Shown here in pieces: positions 8,383 through 16,596 of a DNA stretch of 64,000 bases (its first letter is position 1; each line of letters starts with the position of its first letter). Where the stretch lies: assembly GCA_947482665.1 (NCBI GenBank), contig CANKJK010000004.1, positions 62,001 through 126,000 on the forward strand, in the 5' to 3' direction. Below the pieces are notes generated by a model. The model was not told the origin of the DNA. It searched no databases and saw only the letters and a program-made list of their open reading frames with translations. This stretch comes from Acidobacteriota bacterium (GTDB lineage: Bacteria; Acidobacteriota; Vicinamibacteria; Vicinamibacterales; UBA2999). A program made the translations under genes and the position numbers.

Positions 8383-9299
8383 GCGAGGTGCTCCCCGGTG
8401 AAGTGTACGAAGGCGTCCTCGAGCGTGGGCCGTCCGAAGGTCACCGAATCGATCTCACCCGGGAAGGCCTCCACCAGCGCCGGCACGAACTCATGACCGC
8501 GCGCCTTTTCGATCCGGAGGCGGTCGCCCAGGCGGTCCGCCCGCGTCCCGAAGCGCGCTTCAATCTTCTGCGCCAGGACCTCCGGGTCCTTCGCCGTGAC
8601 GACGACGACATCGCCGCCCACCGCCTCCACGAGCGTCGAGGGCGGACCCTGCGCCACGACGCGGCCTTTGTGGAGGATGGCCACGCGGTCGCAGGCCGCG
8701 GCTTCGTCCATCAGGTGCGTGGTCATCACGACCGTCATGCCCTGGGCGCGGAAGCGCAGGAGCTGTTCGCGGACGTCGCGGCGGGCCGAGGGGTCGAGAC
8801 CGGTCGTGGGTTCGTCGAGCAGGAGGAGCTCCGGCCTGGTCAGGAGCGTCTTGGCCAGCTCCGTGCGACGTTGCAGTCCGCCAGAGAGGGTGCCGGCCAT
8901 GTCGGTCACGCGGTCCGTCAGGTGGACGGCCTCAAGCGCGTCACGCGTGCGATCGGCCAGGACTCGGCCCGTCAGGCCGAACAGGTGCCCGTGATGGCGG
9001 AGGTTCTCACCCACGGTGAGCCTGGGGTCGATGGCGGCCGACTGGAAGACGACGCCGAGGCGCCGCCTGGCGCCGTGCGGGTCCTGCACGACGTCGGTCC
9101 CGAAGACGCGCACGTGGCCGGAGGTCGGCGTCAGCAGCGTCGACGTGATGCGGAAGAGCGTGGTCTTGCCGCCGCCATTGGGCCCGAGCAGGGCAAAGAG
9201 TTCTCCTGGCGCGACGGTGAAGGAGACGCCGTCCAGCGCCACGCGCTCACCGTAGAGATGGCGGAGCGCCTCGACCTCGAGCGCGGCTACGGCAGCCAC
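8379..9299 (-). CDS. ABC transporter ATP-binding protein
   Basis: 306 aa from a GTG inside the end of ctaB (13-nt overlap). A complete nucleotide-binding domain is present: Walker A GPNGGGKTT, Q-loop VVFQSAA, signature LSGGLQRR, Walker B LLLLDEPTTGLD, and the H-loop His in TTHLMDEA. The C-terminal tail (about 230-306, ending TLEDAFVHFTGEHL) is typical of drug/NodI/NatA-type ATPases partnered with ABC-2 permeases. The frame is open upstream to 9608, but that part is Arg-rich shadow of ctaB, so the GTG nearest the conserved start (ALEVEALRHLYG) was chosen. Confidence 0.9.
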   Translation of the reverse strand: MAAVAALEVEALRHLYGERVALDGVSFTVAPGELFALLGPNGGGKTTLFRITSTLLTPTSGHVRVFGTDVVQDPHGARRRLGVVFQSAAIDPRLTVGENLRHHGHLFGLTGRVLADRTRDALEAVHLTDRVTDMAGTLSGGLQRRTELAKTLLTRPELLLLDEPTTGLDPSARRDVREQLLRFRAQGMTVVMTTHLMDEAAACDRVAILHKGRVVAQGPPSTLVEAVGGDVVVVTAKDPEVLAQKIEARFGTRADRLGDRLRIEKARGHEFVPALVEAFPGEIDSVTFGRPTLEDAFVHFTGEHLA

Positions 9300-10213
9300 A
9301 GCCGGTCCACCACGAGGGCGACCCAGAGGATGGGCAGATAGATGATCGTGGCCAGGAAGAGCCGGCGCGCCGAGATCTGCGTAAGGGCGTGCCGGAACTG
9401 GTAGGAGAGCACCATCAGCCCGACGCCGAGCACGCCTGCCACGATGAGATACGGGAGCCCTGCCAGCCCCGCCGCTGCCGGTGTGGCGCTCACGCCCACG
9501 AGTGCGCCGGTGTACAGCCATGCGTGTCGGCCCGTGCTCCGGCCGTCCGGTTCGATCACGGGCAGCAGGGGCATGCCGGCCCGCGCGTAGTCCTCGCGGT
9601 ACATCCACGCGAGGGCGAAGAAGTGCGGCATTTGCCAGAAGAACATGATCGCGAAGAGCGCGGCCGCGCCCCAGGAAAGCGTGCCCGTCGCAGCTGCCCA
9701 GCCGATGACGGCGGGCAGCGCACCCGGAAACGCGCCGACCAGGGTCGAATGCCAGGTCCGGAGCTTCAGGGGCGTGTAGATCACCACGTAGCTCAGCAGC
9801 GTAATGAGCGCGGTCGCGGCGGCCACAGTGTTGACACCGAGCGTGAGCTCTCCCAGTCCAAGGACGGAGAGCAGGATGCCGAAGGCCGTGGCGTCCCTTC
9901 CGGTGAGCCGTCCTTCCGGGAGCGGGCGCCTGCGCGTGCGGTGCATCAGGCCGTCGGTGCGCCGCTCCCAGGCCTGATTCAGCGCCGAGGCGCCGCCCGC
10001 CACGAGCGCGGTGCCGACGAGGGTATGCAGGAGGAGCGTCAGCCCCACGCCGTCGGGTGCGCCGAGATAGAGGCCGGCCAGCGTCGAGAAGACGACGAGC
10101 AGATTGAGCCGCGGCTTGGTCAGCGTGACGAAGTCGGCGGGGCGTCCCGGCTGGCGCGCCGCCTCAGCGGCCTGGGCGTGTGTGGCCGCGCCCGTGGCAG
10201 GCGCGGTGTTCAC
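9287..10213 (-). CDS. ctaB: Protohaem IX farnesyltransferase (haem O synthase)
   Basis: 308 aa. It transfers a farnesyl group to haem b, giving haem O for terminal oxidases. Family motifs are present: TKPRLNLLVVFSTLAG, the prenyl-diphosphate-binding region NQAWERRTDGLMHRTRRRPLP, YTPLKLRTWHSTLVGAFPGALPAVIGW and FFWQMPHFFALAWMYREDYARAGMPLLPV. About nine hydrophobic helices are predicted. The GTG start overlaps the ctaA stop as GTGA, a usual coupling, and makes the protein family length; the open frame to 10570 is a shadow of ctaA. Confidence 0.95.
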   Translation of the reverse strand: MNTAPATGAATHAQAAEAARQPGRPADFVTLTKPRLNLLVVFSTLAGLYLGAPDGVGLTLLLHTLVGTALVAGGASALNQAWERRTDGLMHRTRRRPLPEGRLTGRDATAFGILLSVLGLGELTLGVNTVAAATALITLLSYVVIYTPLKLRTWHSTLVGAFPGALPAVIGWAAATGTLSWGAAALFAIMFFWQMPHFFALAWMYREDYARAGMPLLPVIEPDGRSTGRHAWLYTGALVGVSATPAAAGLAGLPYLIVAGVLGVGLMVLSYQFRHALTQISARRLFLATIIYLPILWVALVVDRLWLP

Positions 10214-11187
10214 GCGCGGACCCCGAGGTGCGCGGCGGTTGCGCGGTTGACCCGGCTGGACCCGGCCTGGCGGGCGTGACGCCCGAACAAGCGATGCGTG
10301 CGCAGCGCCAGCACGAGGGCTGTGCCGAGCACCAGCGCGCCGTTGGCCACGTGTGCGGAGTTCACGATGAACTGCTTCGCCGTCCACACGACGTACGCGC
10401 CCAGCGTGACCTGCGTGCCGAGCACGATGAGTAGCAGGATCGCGGGGTTGCGCAGCGACGGCCGGCGCCGGTGGTGGGCGAGTACGTGGCCCGCGGTGGC
10501 CAGCACGAGCAGGGTCACCGTCAGCGCGCCGAGCCGGTGCGCGAAGTGGATGGCGATCTTCGCCGTCCAATGCGGGGGGATCAGGTGGCCGAAGGCGAGC
10601 GGGAAGTCCGGAATCGCGAGACCGGCTTCCGTGTGCCGCATCGTGGCTCCCAGCAGGATCTGGATGTAGGCGGCCGCTGCCGTGAGCGTGGCCAACCGCA
10701 TCAGCAGCCGGTCACCCTCGCGCGCGGAGCCGGTCATCCGCTGATAGCCCTCGTGCCACCCTTGCGAGGTCACGGTGGCGACCGTGAGCGTGAGGCAGAA
10801 GACCAGTTGCGCCAGGCTCGCATGCGCGATGGAGATGGGTGGCGGCAGAAAGAAGAGGACCGTCAGCCCGCCAAGGACGCCCTGCGCGACGACCGCGCCG
10901 AGTGCCACGAAGCCCACGCGCCGGACCCACGGCCGCGCCTCGGCGCGCCAGAGCCACACGGCCAGGATGACCATCAGGAACCCGACCGTGCTGGCGATGA
11001 GCCGGTGACCGTGCTCGTAGAAGATCCCGCCCACCATCTTGTCGAGCGGGAACGAGAACATGAACCAGCCGTACGTGTTGGGCCAGTCCGGGACGGACAG
11101 GCCCGACGCCGTGCTCGTGACGAGTCCGCCCGCGAAGATCAGCAGCAGGGTGGCGGCGACCACCAGGCGTGAGAAGAGATGAAGCAT
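10210..11187 (-). CDS. ctaA: Haem A synthase (COX15/CtaA)
   Basis: 325 aa, eight membrane helices in two four-helix halves. It oxidises the C8 methyl of haem O to give haem A. Haem-ligand histidines are visible: FYEHGHRLIAS (Glu58, His59, His61), ISIAHASLAQL (His122), IHFAHRLGAL and VNSAHVANGAL. The TSTASGLSVPDWPNTYG loop is characteristic. It precedes ctaB with a 4-nt overlap and follows the cupredoxin-like lipoprotein gene by 29 nt. Presence of ctaA with ctaB implies an aa3- or related haem-A oxidase whose structural genes are outside this window. Confidence 0.95.
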   Translation of the reverse strand: MLHLFSRLVVAATLLLIFAGGLVTSTASGLSVPDWPNTYGWFMFSFPLDKMVGGIFYEHGHRLIASTVGFLMVILAVWLWRAEARPWVRRVGFVALGAVVAQGVLGGLTVLFFLPPPISIAHASLAQLVFCLTLTVATVTSQGWHEGYQRMTGSAREGDRLLMRLATLTAAAAYIQILLGATMRHTEAGLAIPDFPLAFGHLIPPHWTAKIAIHFAHRLGALTVTLLVLATAGHVLAHHRRRPSLRNPAILLLIVLGTQVTLGAYVVWTAKQFIVNSAHVANGALVLGTALVLALRTHRLFGRHARQAGSSRVNRATAAHLGVRA

Positions 11188-11216
11188 GACGCGCCGCCCG
11201 ACGGGACCCGGCCGGT

Positions 11217-11993
11217 CTAGGACGCGGCCTTGAAGCTGAAGTCCGCCGTCTTGGCGTCCTTGGCGGCCAGTTCGATCGTCAGCGTCTGTGTGCCGAGCTT
11301 CTCGTGCACGGCCTCAAGCGTGTACTTCCCTGGTGGCAGGCCCTTCAGCTCAAACTTGCCATCCGGGCCGCTGACCGCGAAGAAGGGATGGTCGAGCACC
11401 GCCGCGTGAGCGTTCATCCAGCCATGCACGTCGCACTTGAACGGCACCATGACTTCGCGCGCCGAGAAGGTGTGGTCGAACTTCATGCCCTGGATGGGCT
11501 GGCCGGTGTTGAACTCCTGGTTGGCGTTCGGCATCGCGTGCACGTTGTGCAGCGTCGGATCCGAGTTGACGATCTGGAGCGGCTGGCCGACCTGGACGCC
11601 GAAGACGTGCGGCGTGTACTGACAGCCCGTCTGGTTGAGCACCACCGGGGTGGCCGGGGCGGGGAAGTTGCCGGTCAAGCCGTCCTTTACATAGACGAGC
11701 ACGTTGGCGATGGCGCCGTCCGCCGCGACGACGAGCGAGTCCGACTTGGGGTCCTTGTTCTGGCGGGCGCAGATCGGGTCGGCCGACATCTTGATCGCGG
11801 TCACGGGCGGCACGGCGCCGTCCAGCTTGATCGTGCCGGTGACGCCGGCTGCCGTGGCCGGGTCCACGACGGTCGCGGGTGCGGCAGGCGCCGCCGGGGC
11901 CGCAGCGTCCTTGGCATTGCCACCACAGGCGGCAGCGGTCAGCGCGAGAGCAAACACGGGCACAGAAAGGCCCTTCAGCAGACGTGGTGACAT
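11217..11993 (-). CDS. Cupredoxin-like lipoprotein with carboxypeptidase-regulatory-type domain
   Basis: 258 aa. The start is the ATG behind AGGAGAG. A lipobox (LTAAAC, Cys near 20) anchors it, followed by an Ala/Pro linker. The domain carries a plausible type-1 copper set: HNVHAMPN, then FKCDVHGWMNAH with Cys, His and Met. A small beta-sandwich ends the protein (GKFELKGLPPGKYTLEAVHE). Family members are annotated as methylamine-utilisation or plastocyanin-like proteins. First gene of the ctaA-ctaB-ABC-DUF420 operon, so electron or copper delivery to the oxidase is a reasonable inference. Copper binding itself is inferred only from residue order. Confidence 0.8.
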   Translation of the reverse strand: MSPRLLKGLSVPVFALALTAAACGGNAKDAAAPAAPAAPATVVDPATAAGVTGTIKLDGAVPPVTAIKMSADPICARQNKDPKSDSLVVAADGAIANVLVYVKDGLTGNFPAPATPVVLNQTGCQYTPHVFGVQVGQPLQIVNSDPTLHNVHAMPNANQEFNTGQPIQGMKFDHTFSAREVMVPFKCDVHGWMNAHAAVLDHPFFAVSGPDGKFELKGLPPGKYTLEAVHEKLGTQTLTIELAAKDAKTADFSFKAAS

Positions 11994-12075
11994 TGCGAAC
12001 TCTCCTGAGGAGGAAGACAGGCCGGTCGTCGAGGACGTGACCAATCCAGAAATATCACAGAAAACGGGGCCGCGT

Positions 12076-13578
12076 TCAGCGCCGCCGGCCGGCCTTCCGC
12101 GCTGGCGCATGGCCCCCCTTTGGGGCGGGATTCCGGTGTCCCGGCCGAACCCTCCCAGGCCCAGTCGGCTTCGAGGCTCCGGCGTCAGGCTTCACCTCGA
12201 AGGGTCCGCCGGCTTCACCCAGCTTCCGGAAGACGCGGTCCTGCATCCACTTCAGGTCCCACCACTCCACGGGGTTCACGGCGTGGCCGCCCACCAGCAT
12301 GGTGAAGTGGAGGTGGTCGCCGCCCGCCAGGCCCGTCATGCCGCTCTTGCCGAGCAGCTGGCCCTTCGTGACGACCGCCCCTGGCTTGACGTCGATCGAG
12401 GAGAGGTGCGCATAGAGGGACTGCACGCCCAGGCCGTGGTCCACGATGACGCAGTTGCCGTAAATCCCAAGGAACTCCGCAAAGAGCACCGTGCCGTCCT
12501 GGGCGGCAGCCACCGGCACATTGGCGGTGACCGCCAGGTCGAACCCGAGGTGGGTCTGCTGGTCGATCTCCTTGCCCTTGTAGAGGTAGGTCCGGTGGTC
12601 GGCAAATCCCGCCTCGACCTGGGAGTTGCCGAGCTGGGTGAATGGCGCCTTCCACAGCATCTTCGGCGCGGACTTCGCGGCCAGGGCGGCAATCGTCGCG
12701 GCGTTCTGCTGCCGGACCTGGCTGTTGATGGTGACAAACGACGTGACCAGCGACGCAGGGTCGGTCGGCAGGTTGAGGCCGGGCGAGTTCGACACGATGC
12801 CGGGGACCACGCGCCCCAGGAAGGCATCCGTGACCTCGATGCGGCTCTTCTTGAATGGCTTGGGGAACACCTGGTCGCCGAACGCTGCCCGCGCCTCGTT
12901 CCCGGCGGCGTCCGTCGCGAACACGACCATCGGCGTCTTCAAGTCCTGGTCATGGAGCAGCGCATAGACGGCCACGCGGAGTGACGGGTCGGCGGTGATG
13001 CCCGCGCCGCTGGCCGGATACCCACGATAGGTGACGTCGCCGACGCGCACGCCCGACTCCACGTCATCCGGCGTGGCCTTGTAGACGACCAGCTCCGCAC
13101 CGCCCAGATTGATGTAGTGCTTCGTCGAGACCACGGACACGCGGGGCGGCTCCAGCCTGACCTGCACGTCCTTTCTGACGAGGGTCTCTGATTCGCGAAT
13201 CCCGTAGAGGACCGGACGCGCCGCACGCACGATGATCGTGGCCGGACCGGCCACGAGCTGGGGGATGTTGGCCTTCCCGACCGGGCGGATGATGTAGAGC
13301 CGGTCCGCGCCTTCACGCCTGGTGTCGTCGCCCGCCCCGGTCAGTGTGAAGACCGGGAGGCGCGTGCCGTGCTGTTCGATGACGGCGTCGACACGGGTGA
13401 GGTGTCCGCCAGGCGCGTCGATCATCAGCTCCAGTGAGCTCTTCTGCCCGATGAAACCGCCGGGTTGGCGGATCTCCAGCGCCGGTCCCTTGGCCCGGCC
13501 GGCCACGAACCACGCGCCTCCGAAGGCGAGAAGACCCAGACCGACCACCCACGAGAGGAGTTTGAGAAAGGCGCGCAT
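12076..13578 (-). CDS. M23-family metallopeptidase (LytM-type), membrane anchored
   Basis: 500 aa. One N-terminal membrane segment (about 7-27), a 300-residue beta-rich extracytoplasmic region, then a LytM domain with the zinc set His343 and Asp347 (HLGFD), His391 (LYAHLSS) and His422/His424 (DHLHF), all intact. It should cut peptidoglycan cross-bridges or regulate amidases in the periplasm. The tail (about 470-500) is basic and Pro/Gly rich. Only 16 nt separate its start from the divergent carbonic anhydrase gene and no ribosome site is visible. Confidence 0.92.
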   Translation of the reverse strand: MRAFLKLLSWVVGLGLLAFGGAWFVAGRAKGPALEIRQPGGFIGQKSSLELMIDAPGGHLTRVDAVIEQHGTRLPVFTLTGAGDDTRREGADRLYIIRPVGKANIPQLVAGPATIIVRAARPVLYGIRESETLVRKDVQVRLEPPRVSVVSTKHYINLGGAELVVYKATPDDVESGVRVGDVTYRGYPASGAGITADPSLRVAVYALLHDQDLKTPMVVFATDAAGNEARAAFGDQVFPKPFKKSRIEVTDAFLGRVVPGIVSNSPGLNLPTDPASLVTSFVTINSQVRQQNAATIAALAAKSAPKMLWKAPFTQLGNSQVEAGFADHRTYLYKGKEIDQQTHLGFDLAVTANVPVAAAQDGTVLFAEFLGIYGNCVIVDHGLGVQSLYAHLSSIDVKPGAVVTKGQLLGKSGMTGLAGGDHLHFTMLVGGHAVNPVEWWDLKWMQDRVFRKLGEAGGPFEVKPDAGASKPTGPGRVRPGHRNPAPKGGHAPARKAGRRR

Positions 13579-13584
13579 CTGACA

Positions 13585-13590
13585 AGATTA
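13585..13590 (-). promoter_or_regulatory. -10-like hexamer TAATCT, possible leaderless start
   Basis: Minus-strand TAATCT ends 6 nt before the peptidase ATG at 13578, inside the 16-nt gap between divergent genes. With no Shine-Dalgarno and no space for a leader, transcription probably begins at or next to the start codon. Confidence 0.5.
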
Positions 13591-13594
13591 GTGC

Positions 13595-14299
13595 ATGAAG
13601 GCGCACACCTCGGAGACCCAACGGAGCACGACCCCGGCCAAAGCCCTCCAGTTCCTCAGGGAAGGCAATGCCCGCTTCGTCAGCAATCTCAATGCGCACC
13701 GCGACCTGCTGGAGCAGGTCAATGCCACGCGAGACGGCCAGTGGCCGATTGCCGCGGTGCTCAGCTGCATCGACAGCCGCACGTCGGCCGAACTGATCTT
13801 CGACCAGGGCCTGGGCGACATCTTCTCCATCCGGATCGCGGGGAGCGTCGTGAACACCGACATCATCGGCAGCCTGGAATTCGCCAGCCGCATCGCCGGG
13901 TCCAGGCTCATCGTCGTGTTGGGCCACTCCCGCTGCGGCGCCATCATGGGCGCCTGCGACCACGTGGAGCTGGGCAATCTGACTGAGCTGCTCTCGAAGA
14001 TCCAGCCCGCCGTCTACGAGGAAAGCGAGACGAAGGACCCGGCAGCGCGCCACTCCGGCAATACGGTCTTTGTCGAGAACGTGGCCGAACTGAACGTGCG
14101 CCGGTCCGTCCGCGCCATCATCAACCGCAGCATCATCCTCGAGGACATGATTGCGGGAGGGGAGGTCGCCATCATCGGCGCGAAGCACGACCTCGACACC
14201 GGCCTCGTCACCTTCTACGACGACACCTACGTGGCGGATCGGGCGTCGCTTGACACGTTCGCGAAGCGCGCCAGCGGCCCGAACGTACCCGTCCGCTAG
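13595..14299 (+). CDS. Beta-class carbonic anhydrase
   Basis: 234 aa. Hydrates CO2 to bicarbonate, zinc dependent. The zinc ligands and catalytic dyad are all present: Cys58 with Asp60 and Arg62 in SCIDSR, then His111 and Cys114 in LGHSRCGA. The region between (GDIFSIRIAGSVVNTDIIGSLEF) is standard for the class. The C-terminus contains GEVAIIGAKHDLDTGLVTFYD, which completes the dimer strand. The start follows the divergent peptidase start by 16 nt, has no clear ribosome-binding site, and may also be leaderless. Confidence 0.95.
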   Translation: MKAHTSETQRSTTPAKALQFLREGNARFVSNLNAHRDLLEQVNATRDGQWPIAAVLSCIDSRTSAELIFDQGLGDIFSIRIAGSVVNTDIIGSLEFASRIAGSRLIVVLGHSRCGAIMGACDHVELGNLTELLSKIQPAVYEESETKDPAARHSGNTVFVENVAELNVRRSVRAIINRSIILEDMIAGGEVAIIGAKHDLDTGLVTFYDDTYVADRASLDTFAKRASGPNVPVR

Positions 14300-14329
14300 C
14301 CCGGGCACGTTCGGGGCTGTTGCTGGCTG

Positions 14330-15652
14330 TCAGCGCTGCAGATTGCCGAACCGGTCGTAGTGGCGCGTCGCCTTCCGCGTGCCTTTATAGAGGAAACGCT
14401 GCACGCGGTTCCCGGTCAGGCTTTCGCCGACATAGAGGTTATTCCGGCTGTCGGCCGCAATGGCGTGGGCGATGGTGAACTCGCCGCCCATCTGGCCGCC
14501 GTGGCCGAACTCGCCGATGACCTGCAAGTCCGCCCGGCGCAGAATCCACACCTTGTCGTTGCGGCCATCAGCCACGAACACCCATCGCTGGTCGCGGTCC
14601 TTCGAGAAGTTGAGGTCCAGCACCGTGCCGCGCATCGTGGAGGGCCGGATAAAGGCCTCCTTCACGAACGTGCCGTCCTTCCGGAACACCTGGATGCGCG
14701 AGTTGTTCCGGTCGCCCACGTAGAGCAGGCCGTCCTTGTCGATGCGCGCCGAGTGCGCCACGGCAAACTGCGTCGGCGGCGCGTCGGTGGGCTTCCAGGT
14801 GAAGGGCAGCTTGCGCGGTGGCACCGCGTCGTCCGGCGGCTTGCCGTAGGCGCCCCAGTAACGCTTGTAGGCGCCAGTTTCCGAGTCGAACACGATCACG
14901 CGGCGGTTCTGGTAGCCGTCGGCCACAAAGACCTCGTTCGCCTCGGTGTCGACGGCCACGCCGGCGATGTTGCCGCCCCCGCCCAGCACCCATGTGTTGT
15001 GGCTGTCGACCTTGCCCTTGCCACCGTCATACCCGATCTCGAGCAGGAACTTCCCGTCGCGCGTGAACTCGAGCAGATGCGAACCGCCGAGCCACACACG
15101 GCCCTTCTTGTCGATTGTCAGACTGTGCTCGCCGCGCACCCAGTGGTACGGGCGCGGCTCCAGATTGATGCGCGGCGGCGCGGGCGCCTTCGCGGTGTAG
15201 GTCGGGTCGTAGCCCCGCGGGACCTTCTGCGTGGACGCCTGGTTGGTGCCCTCTCCGCCCCCGCCCGACATGCCGCTCCCCGCCCAGTCATATTCCGGGC
15301 CTGGACCGCCGAAGCCCTGGAGCACCGTGCCGGCCATATCGAACTCGACGACGGCGGGCGGTGGCACGCAGCACTCCGATTCCGGTTCGGGATACGCGGC
15401 GTCGTTCTCATGGCCGGCCAGGACGGAGCGCGGCCGGTTCAGGACCCAGATGTGGTCCTCGGCGTCCACGTCAATGCCGGCGACGTTGCCCAGCACCCAG
15501 TGGTTCGGCAGCGGCCGTTTCGGCCAGTACGGGTCCCACTCGTAGACGGGAACCTGGTCGTCGTGCGCCGGATCGGGCGCCGCCGCAGTGGGCCACCAGC
15601 GGGCGGACGCACCCAGGATCAGGACGAACACAGCCAGCAACAGACGCTTCAT
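14330..15652 (-). CDS. Exported NHL-repeat six-bladed beta-propeller protein
   Basis: 440 aa from an ATG preceded by GGAGG at 12 nt. A signal peptide (MKRLLLAVFVLILGASA) is followed by NHL-like blades with repeated G(V/I)xVDxxxxIWV-type strands (VAGIDVDAEDHIWVLNRP; VAVDTEANEVFVADGYQNRRV; ARIDKDGLLYVGDRNNSRIQVF; IAADSRNNLYVGESLTGNRV). A Cys-Cys-Val-Pro-Pro-Pro segment lies between blades. Such propellers act as periplasmic binding or lyase-like proteins; no catalytic residues could be assigned. It lies downstream of the transglutaminase operon on the same strand, 73 nt away, but looks separate. Confidence 0.8.
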   Translation of the reverse strand: MKRLLLAVFVLILGASARWWPTAAAPDPAHDDQVPVYEWDPYWPKRPLPNHWVLGNVAGIDVDAEDHIWVLNRPRSVLAGHENDAAYPEPESECCVPPPAVVEFDMAGTVLQGFGGPGPEYDWAGSGMSGGGGEGTNQASTQKVPRGYDPTYTAKAPAPPRINLEPRPYHWVRGEHSLTIDKKGRVWLGGSHLLEFTRDGKFLLEIGYDGGKGKVDSHNTWVLGGGGNIAGVAVDTEANEVFVADGYQNRRVIVFDSETGAYKRYWGAYGKPPDDAVPPRKLPFTWKPTDAPPTQFAVAHSARIDKDGLLYVGDRNNSRIQVFRKDGTFVKEAFIRPSTMRGTVLDLNFSKDRDQRWVFVADGRNDKVWILRRADLQVIGEFGHGGQMGGEFTIAHAIAADSRNNLYVGESLTGNRVQRFLYKGTRKATRHYDRFGNLQR

Positions 15653-15725
15653 GGCGGGAGCCTCCAGGACTGCCGGACGGTACGCCGCCGTCCGGTCCTC
15701 GGTCAACAGCGGCCCGCCAGGCGCG

Positions 15726-16589
15726 TCACGCGTCGAGGCGGAGGACATCAACGGCGACGGAGAGCTGGTGTTCGCCGCCGCCGAGCATCACGCCACGAAG
15801 CGGACTCACGTCGCCGTAGTCGCGGCCGCGCGCCAGCGTGATGTGCATCTCACCGGGCACGACGTTGTTGGTCGGGTCCAGGTCGATCCAGCCCGCACCG
15901 GGGCAGTAGACCGAGAGCCATGCATGCGAGGCGTCAGCGCCGACGAGCCGCGGTTGCCCGGGCGGCGGCAGCGTCTCGATGTAGCCGCTGACGTAGCGCG
16001 CGGCAAGGCCCATGGTCCGGAGGCAGCCGATGCCCAGCTGCGAGAAGTCCTGGCAGACGCCCCGGCGCAGCCGCATCACGTCGGCCAGTGGCGTCGCCAC
16101 GGTGGTGGCCTGCGGGTCGAAGCGGAAGTCGGCGTGAATCCGCTCGACCAGCTCCAGCACGGCCTCCAGGAGCGGCCGGCCAGGCGTGAACGAGGGCCGG
16201 GCATAGTGCGCCACCTCCTCGGTCGGCCGTATGGCTGGCGAGTCGAACGCATACTCGATCACGTCGAGCGGAAGCTGTTCGTGGTCGCGGGCTGACTCCC
16301 AGGGCGCATCGGCCAGCGGGCCGGGCATGGCAGGCCGGTGCACCTCCACGCGACTCCGCGCCGTGACGCGCAGCTCGTGATGCGCACCTTCCATGATGAA
16401 GAACGTCATCTCGTTGCCGTAGAAATCACGGTGGCGACGGGTGATGGCCGGCGCCGGATCAATCTCGATCTCCTGGCTCAGGCACGTCTGATGGGGAAGC
16501 GTCAGCGGCGAGAGCCGCGCCACGTGATGCGAGAGCAGCACCGCGTCGGTGTAGCGATAGCGCGTGGTGTGGGTGACGTCGTACCGCAC
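15726..16589 (-). CDS. Transglutaminase-like cysteine peptidase-fold protein
   Basis: 287 aa from a GTG 7 nt after the preceding stop. An N-terminal beta domain typical of bacterial transglutaminase-like proteins (YDVTHTTRYRYTDAVLLSHH; DFYGNEMTFF) leads to the core with an intact triad: Cys179 (RRGVCQDFSQL), His222 (ASHAWLSVY) and Asp237 (WIDLDPTNN). It may hydrolyse or form isopeptide/peptide bonds in the cytoplasm; no signal peptide is seen. Last gene of a five-gene operon with ATP-grasp and alpha-E genes, so it probably acts on the peptide product of those enzymes. The upstream open frame (to 16814) is a shadow. Confidence 0.9.
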   Translation of the reverse strand: MRYDVTHTTRYRYTDAVLLSHHVARLSPLTLPHQTCLSQEIEIDPAPAITRRHRDFYGNEMTFFIMEGAHHELRVTARSRVEVHRPAMPGPLADAPWESARDHEQLPLDVIEYAFDSPAIRPTEEVAHYARPSFTPGRPLLEAVLELVERIHADFRFDPQATTVATPLADVMRLRRGVCQDFSQLGIGCLRTMGLAARYVSGYIETLPPPGQPRLVGADASHAWLSVYCPGAGWIDLDPTNNVVPGEMHITLARGRDYGDVSPLRGVMLGGGEHQLSVAVDVLRLDA

Positions 16590-16596
16590 GGTCCGC

